A stretch of DNA of 44,025 bases, taken from the NCBI GenBank assembly GCA_937893015.1, contig CALBJX010000020.1, positions 1-44,025 of the forward strand, written 5' to 3'. The DNA comes from an uncultured Verrucomicrobiales bacterium. GTDB lineage: Bacteria; Verrucomicrobiota; Verrucomicrobiia; Verrucomicrobiales; Akkermansiaceae. The translations under genes and the position numbers were made by a program. The notes below the pieces were generated by a model. The model saw nothing but the letters and a program-made list of their open reading frames with translations, did no database searches and was not told where the DNA came from. Numbering within the stretch: the first letter of the stretch is position 1; each line of letters begins with the position of its first letter. Shown here one piece after another: positions 25,664-35,210 of this stretch.

Positions 25664-28600
25664 ATGAAGAAAGCCCTCTTCCTCCTCTCCTTCCTGTCCC
25701 TGTTCAGTCCTGCGCTGCCGACGGCTTCGGCGGCACCTCAGGCGCCGAGCTCCGCGGCGAACGCCGCCGAAAGCGATGTCGTCAGCGTGCAAGGCGATGT
25801 GCGTAGTATCGATGCGCGAACCTGCACCTTCGCCTTCTCGGAGCCCATGGTGGCACCGGAGCAGGTGGGGCAGCCCGCGGCGGACGGTCTCCTTTCCGTC
25901 TCTCCTCAGAAAACCATGGAGACGACGTGGCTGTCCACCTCCGTGCTGCAGGTGAAGGTGACCGAGATGCAGCCGCTCGACATCCTGCGTGTGCGCCTGA
26001 ATCACGAATCGCTGCGCTCTCTTGCGGGGCATGCCGTGAGCCCTGCCGAAGTGGTGTTGCCGGAACATTATGACAGCTATATGCTCTACCGCGCCTGGTG
26101 TGTGGAGCCCGGTCAGCCGATTCTCTTTTCCGCGAACGAGCCGCGCTATGACGCCGCCGTTGCGGAAGCGGTGAAGGGAGCCTACTACCGCGTGACGGAG
26201 CGGGATGATGAGGACGATGAGGACGCTGTTCGGGTGACGCGCGTGCCCGCCTCGGTGCGTCCCGCCATGGTGGCGGATGCGCTGCGGGATTGGAAAGCCT
26301 ACGAGCAGGCAACGGGCTACGAAGTGAGCGAAGAGGACCGCAAGGCTTTTGAATCGCGCCCCGGGAATGAGGTGTTGCCCTTCATCTGGTGTGCCGAACC
26401 CTACGACGGGGTGCCCGTGAAGCGCAGCATCGAGTTCATGCTGCCCGGACTCGGGGACTTTGATGCCGAGACGGGGGCGTATAAAGATGAGAACGTCTCG
26501 CGCGTGGATAACGATGAATTCGCCTACATGCTCTCCAACGAACGCACGGGCGAGGGGGAATACCGCGTGAAGCTCGCGTTCACCCGGCCTCTGCCCGCGG
26601 AACAGGTGCCCGCCCTCATGGCGGAGCTGCCGTGGGAGTTCCTCTCCTGCCGCAAGGATGAGACGGATGTTTCCTTGGTGCGCGGTGAGGACGGCGTGTG
26701 CCGCGGGGCGTCCTCCTTCAGCAGCGTGGAAGTCACCCCGCTGATTGAGGAGACGATGGCGGGCAAGACCGCCGTCAGGGTGTCGGATGAGGCGACGGCG
26801 GAGGGTGTGTCGGAGCTTTATTTCCGCGCTAAGGTGACGGGCGACCGCGTGCGCCTGAGCATGAACCGCCCCTTCACCTCCGTGTTCGGCGATACCTTGT
26901 CGGAGAATGACCTGAAGCACTACGGCAATCAGGACCGCGATTACACCGTGCTGGCCCCGCGCCGCCCGCGCATCGCCACCGATTTGCTGAACAACACCAT
27001 GGATACTGCGGGCTCGGGCGTGCTGCGCTGCCGCTACAACAGCCTGCAGAACATGCACATCACCATTCACCGCGTGGAGGCGAACAGCCCGCAGGCGGCG
27101 ATTCTGCTCGGCAAGTATCTGCACCACTACAGCCCCGCGACGGAGAATTACCGCTTCACTTGGGACGGCCGCTATAACACGGAGCCTTCCGCTCTCCCCG
27201 AAGAGCTGTGGGCGCTGCTGCCGCATGAGGCTAAGACGATTGAGCTGCCCGAGGATACGGGCGAGACGGAGGTGAACCTCAAGGAGCTGTTCGGCGCCGA
27301 GACGCAGGGCATGTTCTTCATCGACGCGGGCGGCACCACCCACCCCGAGTGGCAGAAGGACGGCCACGTGGCGAATCAGGGCTTGGTGCAGCTCACCAAT
27401 CTGGGGCTCATGTGGAAGCTCAGCGGGCATTCGCTCTTTGCCTGTGCCTACCACCTGTCGGACGGCAAACCCGTACCCGCCGCAGAGCTGCGTCTGCTGG
27501 ATGCCGAGGGTAAGTGTCTGGCGACCATTGCCGTGAAGGATGGCTTGGCACAGCTGCCGCTGCCTGAGAACGTGGCTTTCCTGCAACTGGCGGAAGGCGA
27601 CGACTGCTACACCACCACCGCCGCCGCGCGCGACTGCGATATCTCCGAGGAGTACGATGAGGGCGCCACTCCGCAGGAGCGTCGTCTGCTCGACGAGATG
27701 CCGCACCCGCAACTCTTCCTCTTCTCCGACCGCGGGCTCTACCGCCCCGGCGAGACCGCCCACATCAAGGGCATGCTGCGTTTTGTGACGGGTAACACCC
27801 TCAGCAACCCCGGGCTGGAGTCCGTGCAACTCACGATAGAGCAGGGGGAAGAAGAGCAAATCGTGACCGTGACACCTGCGGATGACGGCTCCTTCTCCGC
27901 TGATATCCCCCTGAAGAACGCCGGAACCTGTGAGGTGAAGGCGGTCTGCACGGTGAAGGGGGATGCCGACAAGACGTCGCCTGATATTGCCTATCTCGTG
28001 GCCAACAAGGTGTCCGAACCCACCGATGAGGACGATTACTCCTCCCTTTCCCGCCGTCTCTGGGATACCGTGGAATACAACCGCCTCGAGAGACTGTACC
28101 TGACGGTCTCCGACTTCCGCCGCAATGCCTTCGAGGTCAGGACGGGGATGGAGATGCTGCCCGAGACGCACGCCGTCCGTGTGACAACGGATGCCGTGAA
28201 CCTGACGGGTGCTCCCGTGGCGGAGGGGATGGTGGAGTGGCGTCTGCGGGCGGATGCCCAGTTTTTCTGCCCCGAGGCTTTCCCCGGCTATGTCTTCGGC
28301 GATTGCCGCGATAACGACACGATGGAAGTCTACTATGATGTCTACTACGGTGACGCAGATTCCCCGCGTTCGCGCCGGGTGCAGACCCGCGAGGCCGTGA
28401 CGGATGAGCAGGGTCATGCTGCCGTGACCTTCGGGCTGGAGGCGGATGCCTATCCCGCTCCCGTGGAGCTGGGGACTACGGCGAGCGTGACGGACGGCAA
28501 CGAGCAGACGATTAAGAACAGCACGTCGCTGGTCTACCACCCCTGCTCGGTGTATGCGGGTATCAGCCGCGAGGAGAGCATCTGCCAAGCGGGCACACCC

Positions 28601-31597
28601 CTGCGTCTCAAGCTGGTGGCAGTCGGCAAGGACGGGGAAGCCTATCACGGCTCGCCCCTGTCGGCGACGATGACTGTCACCCGCAAGGTAGCACACAATT
28701 ACCGCTACGGCGCCCAGGCTCGCACCGATGTGCACAGCAGCACGGAGGTGCTGCCCGTGGAGAAGCGTGCCGTCGTCCTGATGGGGGCGGTGCAGGAGCT
28801 GACCGTCGCCACCAAGGAGGCGGGTGAATACACCGTGGAGCTGGAGGGCAAGGACCCCGAAGGCAACACCTTCCGCAGCGCCGTGACCTACTACGTCTGG
28901 GGCAGTGATGTCTCCCCCTGGGTGGTGGAGAGCGGCACGGGCATGCGCGTCGTGACGTCTCCCAAGGCATACAAGCCCGGAGACACGGCGAAGGTGCTCG
29001 TCATGACGCCCGTGGACGGCGAGGTACTCCTCACGCTGGAACGCGGCGGTGTGCTGCGCCACTACCGCCGCTCCGTGACCGTGGCGAATCCCGTGGTGGA
29101 GATTCCCGTGGAGGACGAGGACGCGCCGGAGGTCTACGTCTCCGCCTTCCTGGTGCAGACGGGCGAGAAAAACCGCGCCGCCAACGGCATGCCGTTGCAG
29201 AAGCTCGGCTGCGCCAAGCTGCATGTGGTTCCCGTGCGCCAGACCCTTTCCGTGGAGCTCGAAACGCCGAGCGAGACCCAGCGACCGGGGCAGGAGGGTA
29301 CCGTGGGCGGCATCGTGCGCGATGCGGACGGCAAGCCCGTGGCGAATGCTTCCGTCACGCTCTATGCGGAGGATGAGGGCGTGTTGCAGGTGAAGGGCTA
29401 TCATTTGCCCGACCCCATGTCCGTGTTCATGGCGAACCGCGAGCACGGCGTGCGTTCCTACTCCTCTCTCAACCAGCTGCTGGGCGAAGACCTCGCCAAG
29501 CGCGACTTCGGCAACAAGGGTGTCTTTATCGGCGGCGGTGATGATGATGAAGGGGATGATGACGATGCGCCCGCCGGGCGCGTGCGCTCGGATTTCGCGC
29601 CCTGCGCCCTGTGGCTCGCCGACCTCCGCACGGATGAGAACGGCCGTTTCACCGCCACCTTCCGCCACCCCGACACGCTCACGCGCTACCGCCTGATGGC
29701 CGTGTGTGCGGCGGATGCGGACAAGTTCGGCAAGGCACAGGCGGCATACAAGGTGGATACGCCCGTGCGCGTGGAGCCCTCCGCGCCGCTGACCGCCACC
29801 GTGGGCGATGAGCTGGAGCTGCCTGCGACCATCAGCATGAACCCCGCCGAGCTGCCCGCCGAGGCGCAGGGGCAGTCGCTGACGTGGAATGTGATGCTCA
29901 GCGGCACCCCCAACGCCGCGCTGCCGCAGGCGGTGCAGACCGTGACTCTCAACGGCGCGGCTCCCCGCACTGTGATGCACCCCGTCACGCTCACGAGCGC
30001 GGGCGATTGCAAGTTGACGTGGCGCGTGCAGGGCACGGGAGTCACCGCCAAGGAAGGGGATGCCGCCGCCTTCAGCTTCACCGTGCGCCCGCCCATGCCC
30101 TTCCTGCGCGAGGCGGTGTGCAGCGTGATTGAACCCGGCAAGAGCGCCAAGCCCGCCGACTGGTTCCGCGGGGCTTTTGCCGCCGACACCACGGCGGAAC
30201 TGACCTTCTCCACCAGCCCGCTTGCGGGCGTGGCGGACGGCGTGCGCTACCTCATCACCTATCCCCATGGCTGTGTGGAGCAGCTCAGCTCCGCCATGCT
30301 GCCGTGGGCCTTCCGCAAGGAGTTGGAGCAGGCCGTCGGTCTGCGCTACCCCGAGGGCAAGGACGCCGGGGCCGTGGTGCAGGAGACCACCAAGCGCATC
30401 ATGGCTCGCTGGCTGCCGAGCGGCTTCTTTGCCTACTGGACGGGCGGCAATGCCAACCGCAATTTCACGCCCTATGTGGCGCTGGTGCTCCAATCGTGTG
30501 AGAATGCTCAGACGCCGGATGTGCGTTTCAAGCTCCGTCAGACGGACAAGGCGCTGAAAGAGGAGTTGCTGGAGGAGGCGGATGCCAACCTCGTCGGTCT
30601 CTACTATCTTGCCGTGCGCCAAGCTGCTGATGCCGCCTTCCTGAAAGACGTCATCGCCAAGCGCGTGAAGCCGAATGAGAGCGAGCTTTGGCTGCTCGCC
30701 GCCACGGCGGAGCTGCTGAAGGAGCCCGCTCTCGCCAAGGAGCTGGTTGCCAAGGCTCGCAAGGCCAAGGGCACGGGCACCTTCCGCTATGGTCTGCCTT
30801 CCGCCATGGCGGCGGAGACGCTGTGGGCGGTCATCGCTGCGCCCGAAGACCCCGCCACTGTGCGCCAACTGCGCCTGTATGTGGAATCCGTCGCGCAGAA
30901 CCGCCCGACGACGTGGGAGAGCGGCTGGATGTGTCTCATCATTCACGAGTATCTGAAAAACGCGCAGCTTGCCGACCGCACGGCCACCCTCAACGGGCAG
31001 GAGCTGAGCATGAGCAAGCCGCTGCATCTCAGCGTCCGTGCAGGTGACAAGTCTGCATACAAGGCGGCGGGCAACCCTGTCTATGTCAGTGGCACGGTGG
31101 AGGGTTATCAGGCCAAGCCCCAGCCCGAAAAGATGGTGGACAAGGGCTTCGCTGTCACCCGCCGCTATGAGAAGCTGAACCCCGACGGCACATGGACGCC
31201 CACGGGCACCTTCCGCGTGGGGGATGTGGTGCGCGTGACCATCACCGCCAAGCACACGGACGGGCTGCCCGCCGTTTACATGGCGCTGGAAGACCGCTTG
31301 CCCGCTGCCTTCGAGGCGGTGAATCCCGAACTGACCTCCCAAGCTCTGCCTGAGGATATTCGCACGGATGAAAGCAACTGGCTCTGCTCCGGCTTCATCA
31401 ACAACCGCGAGTATCTCAAGGACTGCGTGCGCTTCTACGTCACCCGCTGGGGCGAGGGCGACCTCACTGCCCGCTACATTGCCCGCGTGGTGAAGAGCGG
31501 CAAGGTGACGGCTCCCGCCGCCAAGGCCGAGCTGATGTACCGCCCGCAGGTCTACGGACTCGCCATCCCGCAGCATTTCACCATTCTTCCTCGTTGA
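25664..31597 (+). CDS. Bacterial alpha-2-macroglobulin (YfhM-like)
   Basis: 1977 residues with signal peptide MKKALFLLSFLSLFSPALPTASA and no lipobox, unlike E. coli YfhM. Macroglobulin domains fill the N-terminal two thirds; DRGLYRPGETAHIKG (about residue 690) marks a typical MG2-like module. An Asp-rich insert (GGGDDDEGDDDDAP, about 1290-1303) precedes the conserved A2M core (DFAPCALWLADLRTDENGRF). The thioester motif GCVEQ is at 1536-1540, and an alpha-helical toroid follows. The family traps proteases that enter the periplasm. Its downstream partner is pbpC, as in many proteobacteria. A hairpin joins the two genes. Confidence 0.93.
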   Translation: MKKALFLLSFLSLFSPALPTASAAPQAPSSAANAAESDVVSVQGDVRSIDARTCTFAFSEPMVAPEQVGQPAADGLLSVSPQKTMETTWLSTSVLQVKVTEMQPLDILRVRLNHESLRSLAGHAVSPAEVVLPEHYDSYMLYRAWCVEPGQPILFSANEPRYDAAVAEAVKGAYYRVTERDDEDDEDAVRVTRVPASVRPAMVADALRDWKAYEQATGYEVSEEDRKAFESRPGNEVLPFIWCAEPYDGVPVKRSIEFMLPGLGDFDAETGAYKDENVSRVDNDEFAYMLSNERTGEGEYRVKLAFTRPLPAEQVPALMAELPWEFLSCRKDETDVSLVRGEDGVCRGASSFSSVEVTPLIEETMAGKTAVRVSDEATAEGVSELYFRAKVTGDRVRLSMNRPFTSVFGDTLSENDLKHYGNQDRDYTVLAPRRPRIATDLLNNTMDTAGSGVLRCRYNSLQNMHITIHRVEANSPQAAILLGKYLHHYSPATENYRFTWDGRYNTEPSALPEELWALLPHEAKTIELPEDTGETEVNLKELFGAETQGMFFIDAGGTTHPEWQKDGHVANQGLVQLTNLGLMWKLSGHSLFACAYHLSDGKPVPAAELRLLDAEGKCLATIAVKDGLAQLPLPENVAFLQLAEGDDCYTTTAAARDCDISEEYDEGATPQERRLLDEMPHPQLFLFSDRGLYRPGETAHIKGMLRFVTGNTLSNPGLESVQLTIEQGEEEQIVTVTPADDGSFSADIPLKNAGTCEVKAVCTVKGDADKTSPDIAYLVANKVSEPTDEDDYSSLSRRLWDTVEYNRLERLYLTVSDFRRNAFEVRTGMEMLPETHAVRVTTDAVNLTGAPVAEGMVEWRLRADAQFFCPEAFPGYVFGDCRDNDTMEVYYDVYYGDADSPRSRRVQTREAVTDEQGHAAVTFGLEADAYPAPVELGTTASVTDGNEQTIKNSTSLVYHPCSVYAGISREESICQAGTPLRLKLVAVGKDGEAYHGSPLSATMTVTRKVAHNYRYGAQARTDVHSSTEVLPVEKRAVVLMGAVQELTVATKEAGEYTVELEGKDPEGNTFRSAVTYYVWGSDVSPWVVESGTGMRVVTSPKAYKPGDTAKVLVMTPVDGEVLLTLERGGVLRHYRRSVTVANPVVEIPVEDEDAPEVYVSAFLVQTGEKNRAANGMPLQKLGCAKLHVVPVRQTLSVELETPSETQRPGQEGTVGGIVRDADGKPVANASVTLYAEDEGVLQVKGYHLPDPMSVFMANREHGVRSYSSLNQLLGEDLAKRDFGNKGVFIGGGDDDEGDDDDAPAGRVRSDFAPCALWLADLRTDENGRFTATFRHPDTLTRYRLMAVCAADADKFGKAQAAYKVDTPVRVEPSAPLTATVGDELELPATISMNPAELPAEAQGQSLTWNVMLSGTPNAALPQAVQTVTLNGAAPRTVMHPVTLTSAGDCKLTWRVQGTGVTAKEGDAAAFSFTVRPPMPFLREAVCSVIEPGKSAKPADWFRGAFAADTTAELTFSTSPLAGVADGVRYLITYPHGCVEQLSSAMLPWAFRKELEQAVGLRYPEGKDAGAVVQETTKRIMARWLPSGFFAYWTGGNANRNFTPYVALVLQSCENAQTPDVRFKLRQTDKALKEELLEEADANLVGLYYLAVRQAADAAFLKDVIAKRVKPNESELWLLAATAELLKEPALAKELVAKARKAKGTGTFRYGLPSAMAAETLWAVIAAPEDPATVRQLRLYVESVAQNRPTTWESGWMCLIIHEYLKNAQLADRTATLNGQELSMSKPLHLSVRAGDKSAYKAAGNPVYVSGTVEGYQAKPQPEKMVDKGFAVTRRYEKLNPDGTWTPTGTFRVGDVVRVTITAKHTDGLPAVYMALEDRLPAAFEAVNPELTSQALPEDIRTDESNWLCSGFINNREYLKDCVRFYVTRWGEGDLTARYIARVVKSGKVTAPAAKAELMYRPQVYGLAIPQHFTILPR

Positions 31598-31610
31598 CGA
31601 GGAAGAATGG
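31581..31610 (+). promoter_or_regulatory. Hairpin hiding the pbpC start codon
   Basis: Perfect 13-bp stem, CCATTCTTCCTCG (31581-31593) with CGAGGAAGAATGG (31598-31610). The loop TTGA contains the stop codon of the macroglobulin gene. The right arm contains GAGGAAG and the ATG of pbpC. A ribosome finishing the upstream gene would open it, giving translational coupling. It is not a terminator, as no T run follows. Confidence 0.7.
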
Positions 31611-33862
31611 TGGAAGTACAATGTACAATGTACAAAGTACAAATCAGGAGGCGTTGCCAAGCTTCGTTGCTTGTCCTTGCGCTCTTGTGCATGGCGGGTG
31701 CGGTGGTGTATGGGGTGGTGCCGTGGTGTTGGAGCTGCCCGATGCCGGAGGTGCTGCCGAATCGGGCGGTGAGGGATAGGAATGGTGTGCTGCTCTCGCT
31801 GGTGGCGGGGGCGGACCACTACCGCCAACAGCCCTTGCCGAAGGATGCCGAGCTGCCGCCCGCGCTGGTGCGGGCTCTTGTGGCGGCTGAGGACAGGCGT
31901 TTCTTTTACCACGGCGGTGTGGACCCGCTGGCCTTGGTGCGCGCGGCACGGGATAAGCTGACGGGCGGTCCCCGTTCGGGCGGTTCCACCATCACCATGC
32001 AGCTGGCCAAGATGCTCTGCGGCAACCGAGAGCGCTCTGCCCGCGCCAAGGTGCAGGAAATTTTTCTCGCGCGCCAATTGGAGATGCGGTTAAGTAAAGA
32101 AGAAATTCTGCGTGCCTACCTCGACCGCGCGGACTTCGGCAATCTCTGCCGCGGGGCGGAGACGGCCGCAGCGTTCTACTACGGCAAACCCGCCGCCTCG
32201 CTTACCGAAGAGGAAGCCGCCTTGCTGGTGGGGCTCGTGCAGGCTCCGAGCCGTCTCAATCCACTGCGTCACCCGAAGGACGCCCTGCGCCGCCGCAACC
32301 TCATCCTTGCCCGCATGGGGCAGGGGGCCGAAGCTCAGGAGAAGCCGCTGACTGCCGCCGCACACCCGCTCACGCTGGCGTCTTCCCTGCGCCATGAACC
32401 CGGTCAGCTCACGCTCGATGCCGCCTTGCAGGAGCGATGCCGCCGCATCGCAAAGGAGGAGGTGGAGAAACAGCGCACCCACCACATGACCCAGGCCGCC
32501 GTGCTGGTGCTCGATAACCGCAGCGGCGATGTGCTGGCCGCCGTGGGCGCCGCTTTGCCGCACAGCGAGCACGGCGGCCAGCTGGACGGCACGCGCATGC
32601 CGCGCTCGGCGGGTTCCACCCTCAAACCTTTCGTGTATCTCCTGAGCTTTGAGCACGGGCTCTGGGCGGGCTCCGTGCTGGCGGATGTACCGACTCTCTA
32701 CCGCAGCCCCGACGGCATCCAAGCCCCCACGGACTACAACGGGCACTACCGCGGTCCCATCACCGTGCGCGAAGCCTTGGCGTGCTCTCAGAATGTGCCC
32801 GCCATGGAAGCCCTCAACGACCACGGCGGCGTGCCCGCCTTTCTGGAGCTGATGCAGCGGCTCGGCATGCACCCGGCGGAGGATGCCGGGCATTACGGGC
32901 TGGGGCTGGCCATCGGCAACGCGCATGTCACCTTGGCGGAGCTGGTGCGTGCCTACGCCTGTCTCGCGCGCGGCGGTTCGCTGCCTGAGGTCTACACCCG
33001 TCTGCCGCATGGGGAGACGGAGGGTGAAGGAGAAAAAATCTTTACGCCCGAGATGTGCTATGTGATTTCCGACATCCTGAGCGACAGAAGTGCCCGTGCC
33101 GCCGCCTTCGGGAGCGCCCGCCACATGCGTTTCCCCTTCCGCGTGGCCTGCAAGACGGGCACTTCCTCGGACTTCCGCGACAACTGGTGCATCGGCTACA
33201 CGGCGGATTACACCGTCGGCGTGTGGGCGGGCAATTTCGACAACAGCTCCATGCATCAGGTGTCGGGGCTGAGCGGGGCGGGTCCCCTTTTCCACCGCGT
33301 GATGGAAGCCCTCTACGAACAGGACGAGAACGGCATGCCGCGCATGGGCCGCCGCCCCGGCTTCCCCGTGCGCCCCGCCGCCCTGCAGGAGGCGGAGATT
33401 GACACGCGCACGGGGCTGCTCCCCGCGCCCATGACCCCGCCCGAATGCCGCCGCCGCGAGCTGGGGCTCCCCGCGCAACTGCCAACGACATCAGGGCGTT
33501 ATGATGCCCAAGGGCGTGCGCTGCTGGATGCCCGCTATGCGGACTGGCTGGCGGAGTCGGGGAAAAAACACCTCTTCGCCGTCAACGAAACGGAGGACGG
33601 CGGGCGCTACCCCACTATCCTCATCCCCGCGCACGGCACCACGCTGGTGCTTGACCCCACGCTGCCGCAGGACGGCTCGCTGGCGGAGCTGCGCAGTACT
33701 CTGCCGCCCGTCGTTTCCGAATGGACCTGCCGCACCCTCCCCCTCATCCGCCGCAACGGCACGTGGTACGCCGAGCTCCGCCCCGGCACCCACACGCTCG
33801 AGGTGCGTGACACGAAGACGGGGCGGCGGGCTCAGGCGACCTTCACGGTGGAAAACCGGTGA
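31607..33862 (+). CDS. pbpC: Penicillin-binding protein 1C
   Basis: 751 residues. A cytoplasmic N-terminus, partly encoded by a heptamer repeat (VQCTMYKVQ), precedes a membrane anchor (about 19-42). The GT51 glycosyltransferase domain has EDRRFFYHGGVDPLALVRA and GGSTITMQLAKML. The transpeptidase has the active serine in AGSTLKPF (S-x-x-K), the second motif in CSQN and CKTGTS. The C-terminal BiPBP_C-like domain (about 660-751) is the hallmark of PBP1C. It likely repairs peptidoglycan where the macroglobulin guards against proteases. The ATG at 31607 is preferred; an in-frame ATG at 31628 is the alternative. Confidence 0.94.
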   Translation: MVEVQCTMYKVQIRRRCQASLLVLALLCMAGAVVYGVVPWCWSCPMPEVLPNRAVRDRNGVLLSLVAGADHYRQQPLPKDAELPPALVRALVAAEDRRFFYHGGVDPLALVRAARDKLTGGPRSGGSTITMQLAKMLCGNRERSARAKVQEIFLARQLEMRLSKEEILRAYLDRADFGNLCRGAETAAAFYYGKPAASLTEEEAALLVGLVQAPSRLNPLRHPKDALRRRNLILARMGQGAEAQEKPLTAAAHPLTLASSLRHEPGQLTLDAALQERCRRIAKEEVEKQRTHHMTQAAVLVLDNRSGDVLAAVGAALPHSEHGGQLDGTRMPRSAGSTLKPFVYLLSFEHGLWAGSVLADVPTLYRSPDGIQAPTDYNGHYRGPITVREALACSQNVPAMEALNDHGGVPAFLELMQRLGMHPAEDAGHYGLGLAIGNAHVTLAELVRAYACLARGGSLPEVYTRLPHGETEGEGEKIFTPEMCYVISDILSDRSARAAAFGSARHMRFPFRVACKTGTSSDFRDNWCIGYTADYTVGVWAGNFDNSSMHQVSGLSGAGPLFHRVMEALYEQDENGMPRMGRRPGFPVRPAALQEAEIDTRTGLLPAPMTPPECRRRELGLPAQLPTTSGRYDAQGRALLDARYADWLAESGKKHLFAVNETEDGGRYPTILIPAHGTTLVLDPTLPQDGSLAELRSTLPPVVSEWTCRTLPLIRRNGTWYAELRPGTHTLEVRDTKTGRRAQATFTVENR
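31612..31647. repeat. Heptamer repeat in the start of pbpC
   Basis: GTACAAT/GTACAAA units followed by GTACAAATCAGGA. This is the inverted counterpart of 18108-18143. It encodes the cytoplasmic tip of PBP1C. Confidence 0.85.
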
Positions 33863-33881
33863 ATGCAGCCTTTTTCTCTGC

Positions 33882-33910
33882 TTGCGTTCCGTCTTGGTTA
33901 GGTGTACAAG
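33882..33910 (+). promoter_or_regulatory. Promoter of the Fe-alcohol dehydrogenase gene
   Basis: TTGCGT, 17-nt spacer, TACAAG. The -10 box ends 9 nt before the ATG at 33920, giving a leader of at most a few bases. Confidence 0.7.
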
Positions 33911-33919
33911 AGATATGTT

Positions 33920-35104
33920 ATGAACAGCAACCCTGCATTTGTTTTCGCTATTCCGACCCACACCGTGTTCGGTGCGGGTGCCCTCAAATCCCTGCATGAA
34001 CAGGCGCTGCCCGGCAAGAAGGCGCTCATCGTCATCTCCAACGGCAAATCCACCCGCGCCAACGGCTACCTCGACCGCACGGCGAAGGAGCTGGAGCAGG
34101 CGGGCGTGAGCTACGAGGTCTTTGACAAGGTGGAGGCCAATCCTCTGAAATCCACCGTGATGGCGGGTGCCGCCGCCGCGCGTGCCATGGGCGCGGATTT
34201 CCTGCTGGCTCTCGGCGGCGGTTCCGTGATGGACTGCACCAAGGGCATCGCCCTGATGAGCACGAACGAGGGCGACCTCTGGGACTACGTCCTCTTCGGC
34301 ACGGGCGGCAAGAAGCCCGCGGCACATGCCCCTCTCCCCATCGTGGCCGTAACGACGACGGCGGGCACTGGCTCCGAGACGGACGGCGGCGGTGTCATCA
34401 CCAACCCCGAGACGAACGAAAAGACGGCCATTTTTGCGGGCTCTCAGCTCTTCCCCCGCCTTGCCATCGTCGACCCCGAGCTCATGTGCTCCGTGCCGCC
34501 CAAGTTCACCGCTTTCCAAGGCTTCGATGCCCTCTTCCACAGCACGGAGGGCTACATCTCCAAGAACGCCAACTTCATGAGCGACCTCGTGTCCCTCGGC
34601 GCCATCGAGCATGTGGGCCGTCATCTCGCCGCCGCCGTGGCGAACGGCAACGACCTTTCCGCCCGCGAGCACACCGCCTTCGGTAACTGGCTCTCGGGCC
34701 TCCAGATGTGCGTCGGCTCCTGCACCTCCGAGCACTCGCTGGAGCACGCGCTCTCCGCCTACCATCAGGAGCTGCCGCACGGGGCAGGGCTCATCATGAT
34801 TTCCAAGGCCTACTACTCCCACTTCATCTCCAAGGGCTGCTGCCCGGAGCGCTTCATCCGCATGGCGCAGGCCCTCGGCATGGCGGAGGCGAGCAAGCCC
34901 GAGGATTTCATCACCGCCCTCGTCGCGCTTCAGGAAGCCTGCGGCGTGGCTCACCTGAAGATGAGCGACTACGGCATCACGCCTGATGAATTCCCCGCCA
35001 TGGCGCAGAACGCTGTGGATTGCATGAGCTTCCTCTTCCCGCACGACCCCTGCGAGCTGAGCATCGAGGATATGGTGAAAATTTACACCGAATCCTACGC
35101 CTAA
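33920..35104 (+). CDS. Iron-containing alcohol dehydrogenase
   Basis: 394 residues. It is a group III (Fe-ADH) enzyme that oxidises alcohols or reduces aldehydes with NAD(P)H in the cytoplasm. The nucleotide-binding motif is LALGGGSVMDCTKGIA. Metal ligands are visible in FDALFHSTEGY (Asp, His) and in SEHSLEHALSAYHQELPHGAG (two His). TTTAGTGSETDGGGVI is a further family signature. The length and the ELPHGAG motif place it near the butanol-dehydrogenase/lactaldehyde-reductase subgroup; the exact substrate is unknown. An in-frame GTG at 33902 overlaps the promoter and was rejected. Confidence 0.93.
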   Translation: MNSNPAFVFAIPTHTVFGAGALKSLHEQALPGKKALIVISNGKSTRANGYLDRTAKELEQAGVSYEVFDKVEANPLKSTVMAGAAAARAMGADFLLALGGGSVMDCTKGIALMSTNEGDLWDYVLFGTGGKKPAAHAPLPIVAVTTTAGTGSETDGGGVITNPETNEKTAIFAGSQLFPRLAIVDPELMCSVPPKFTAFQGFDALFHSTEGYISKNANFMSDLVSLGAIEHVGRHLAAAVANGNDLSAREHTAFGNWLSGLQMCVGSCTSEHSLEHALSAYHQELPHGAGLIMISKAYYSHFISKGCCPERFIRMAQALGMAEASKPEDFITALVALQEACGVAHLKMSDYGITPDEFPAMAQNAVDCMSFLFPHDPCELSIEDMVKIYTESYA

Positions 35105-35172
35105 AACGCGCCCGCTTGGGCATACAGACACAAAAAGCCGCCGTCCCGCCTGCTGCAAGCCGCGATTTGCCC

Positions 35173-35201
35173 TTGCCGCGCGGGGCGGCGCGTGGTAGAA
35201 T
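35173..35201 (+). promoter_or_regulatory. Promoter of metG, leaderless
   Basis: TTGCCG, 17-nt spacer, TAGAAT. The -10 box ends 9 nt before the ATG at 35211. Confidence 0.75.
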
Positions 35202-35210
35202 CCGCGCGTT

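Noticed and set aside
25556..32077. A 2173-codon open frame antisense to the macroglobulin and pbpC genes
   Set aside because: Such long antisense frames also lie opposite topB, nrdD, metG and the alcohol dehydrogenase gene. They follow from strong GC codon bias, are His/Arg/Gly-rich and show no domains.
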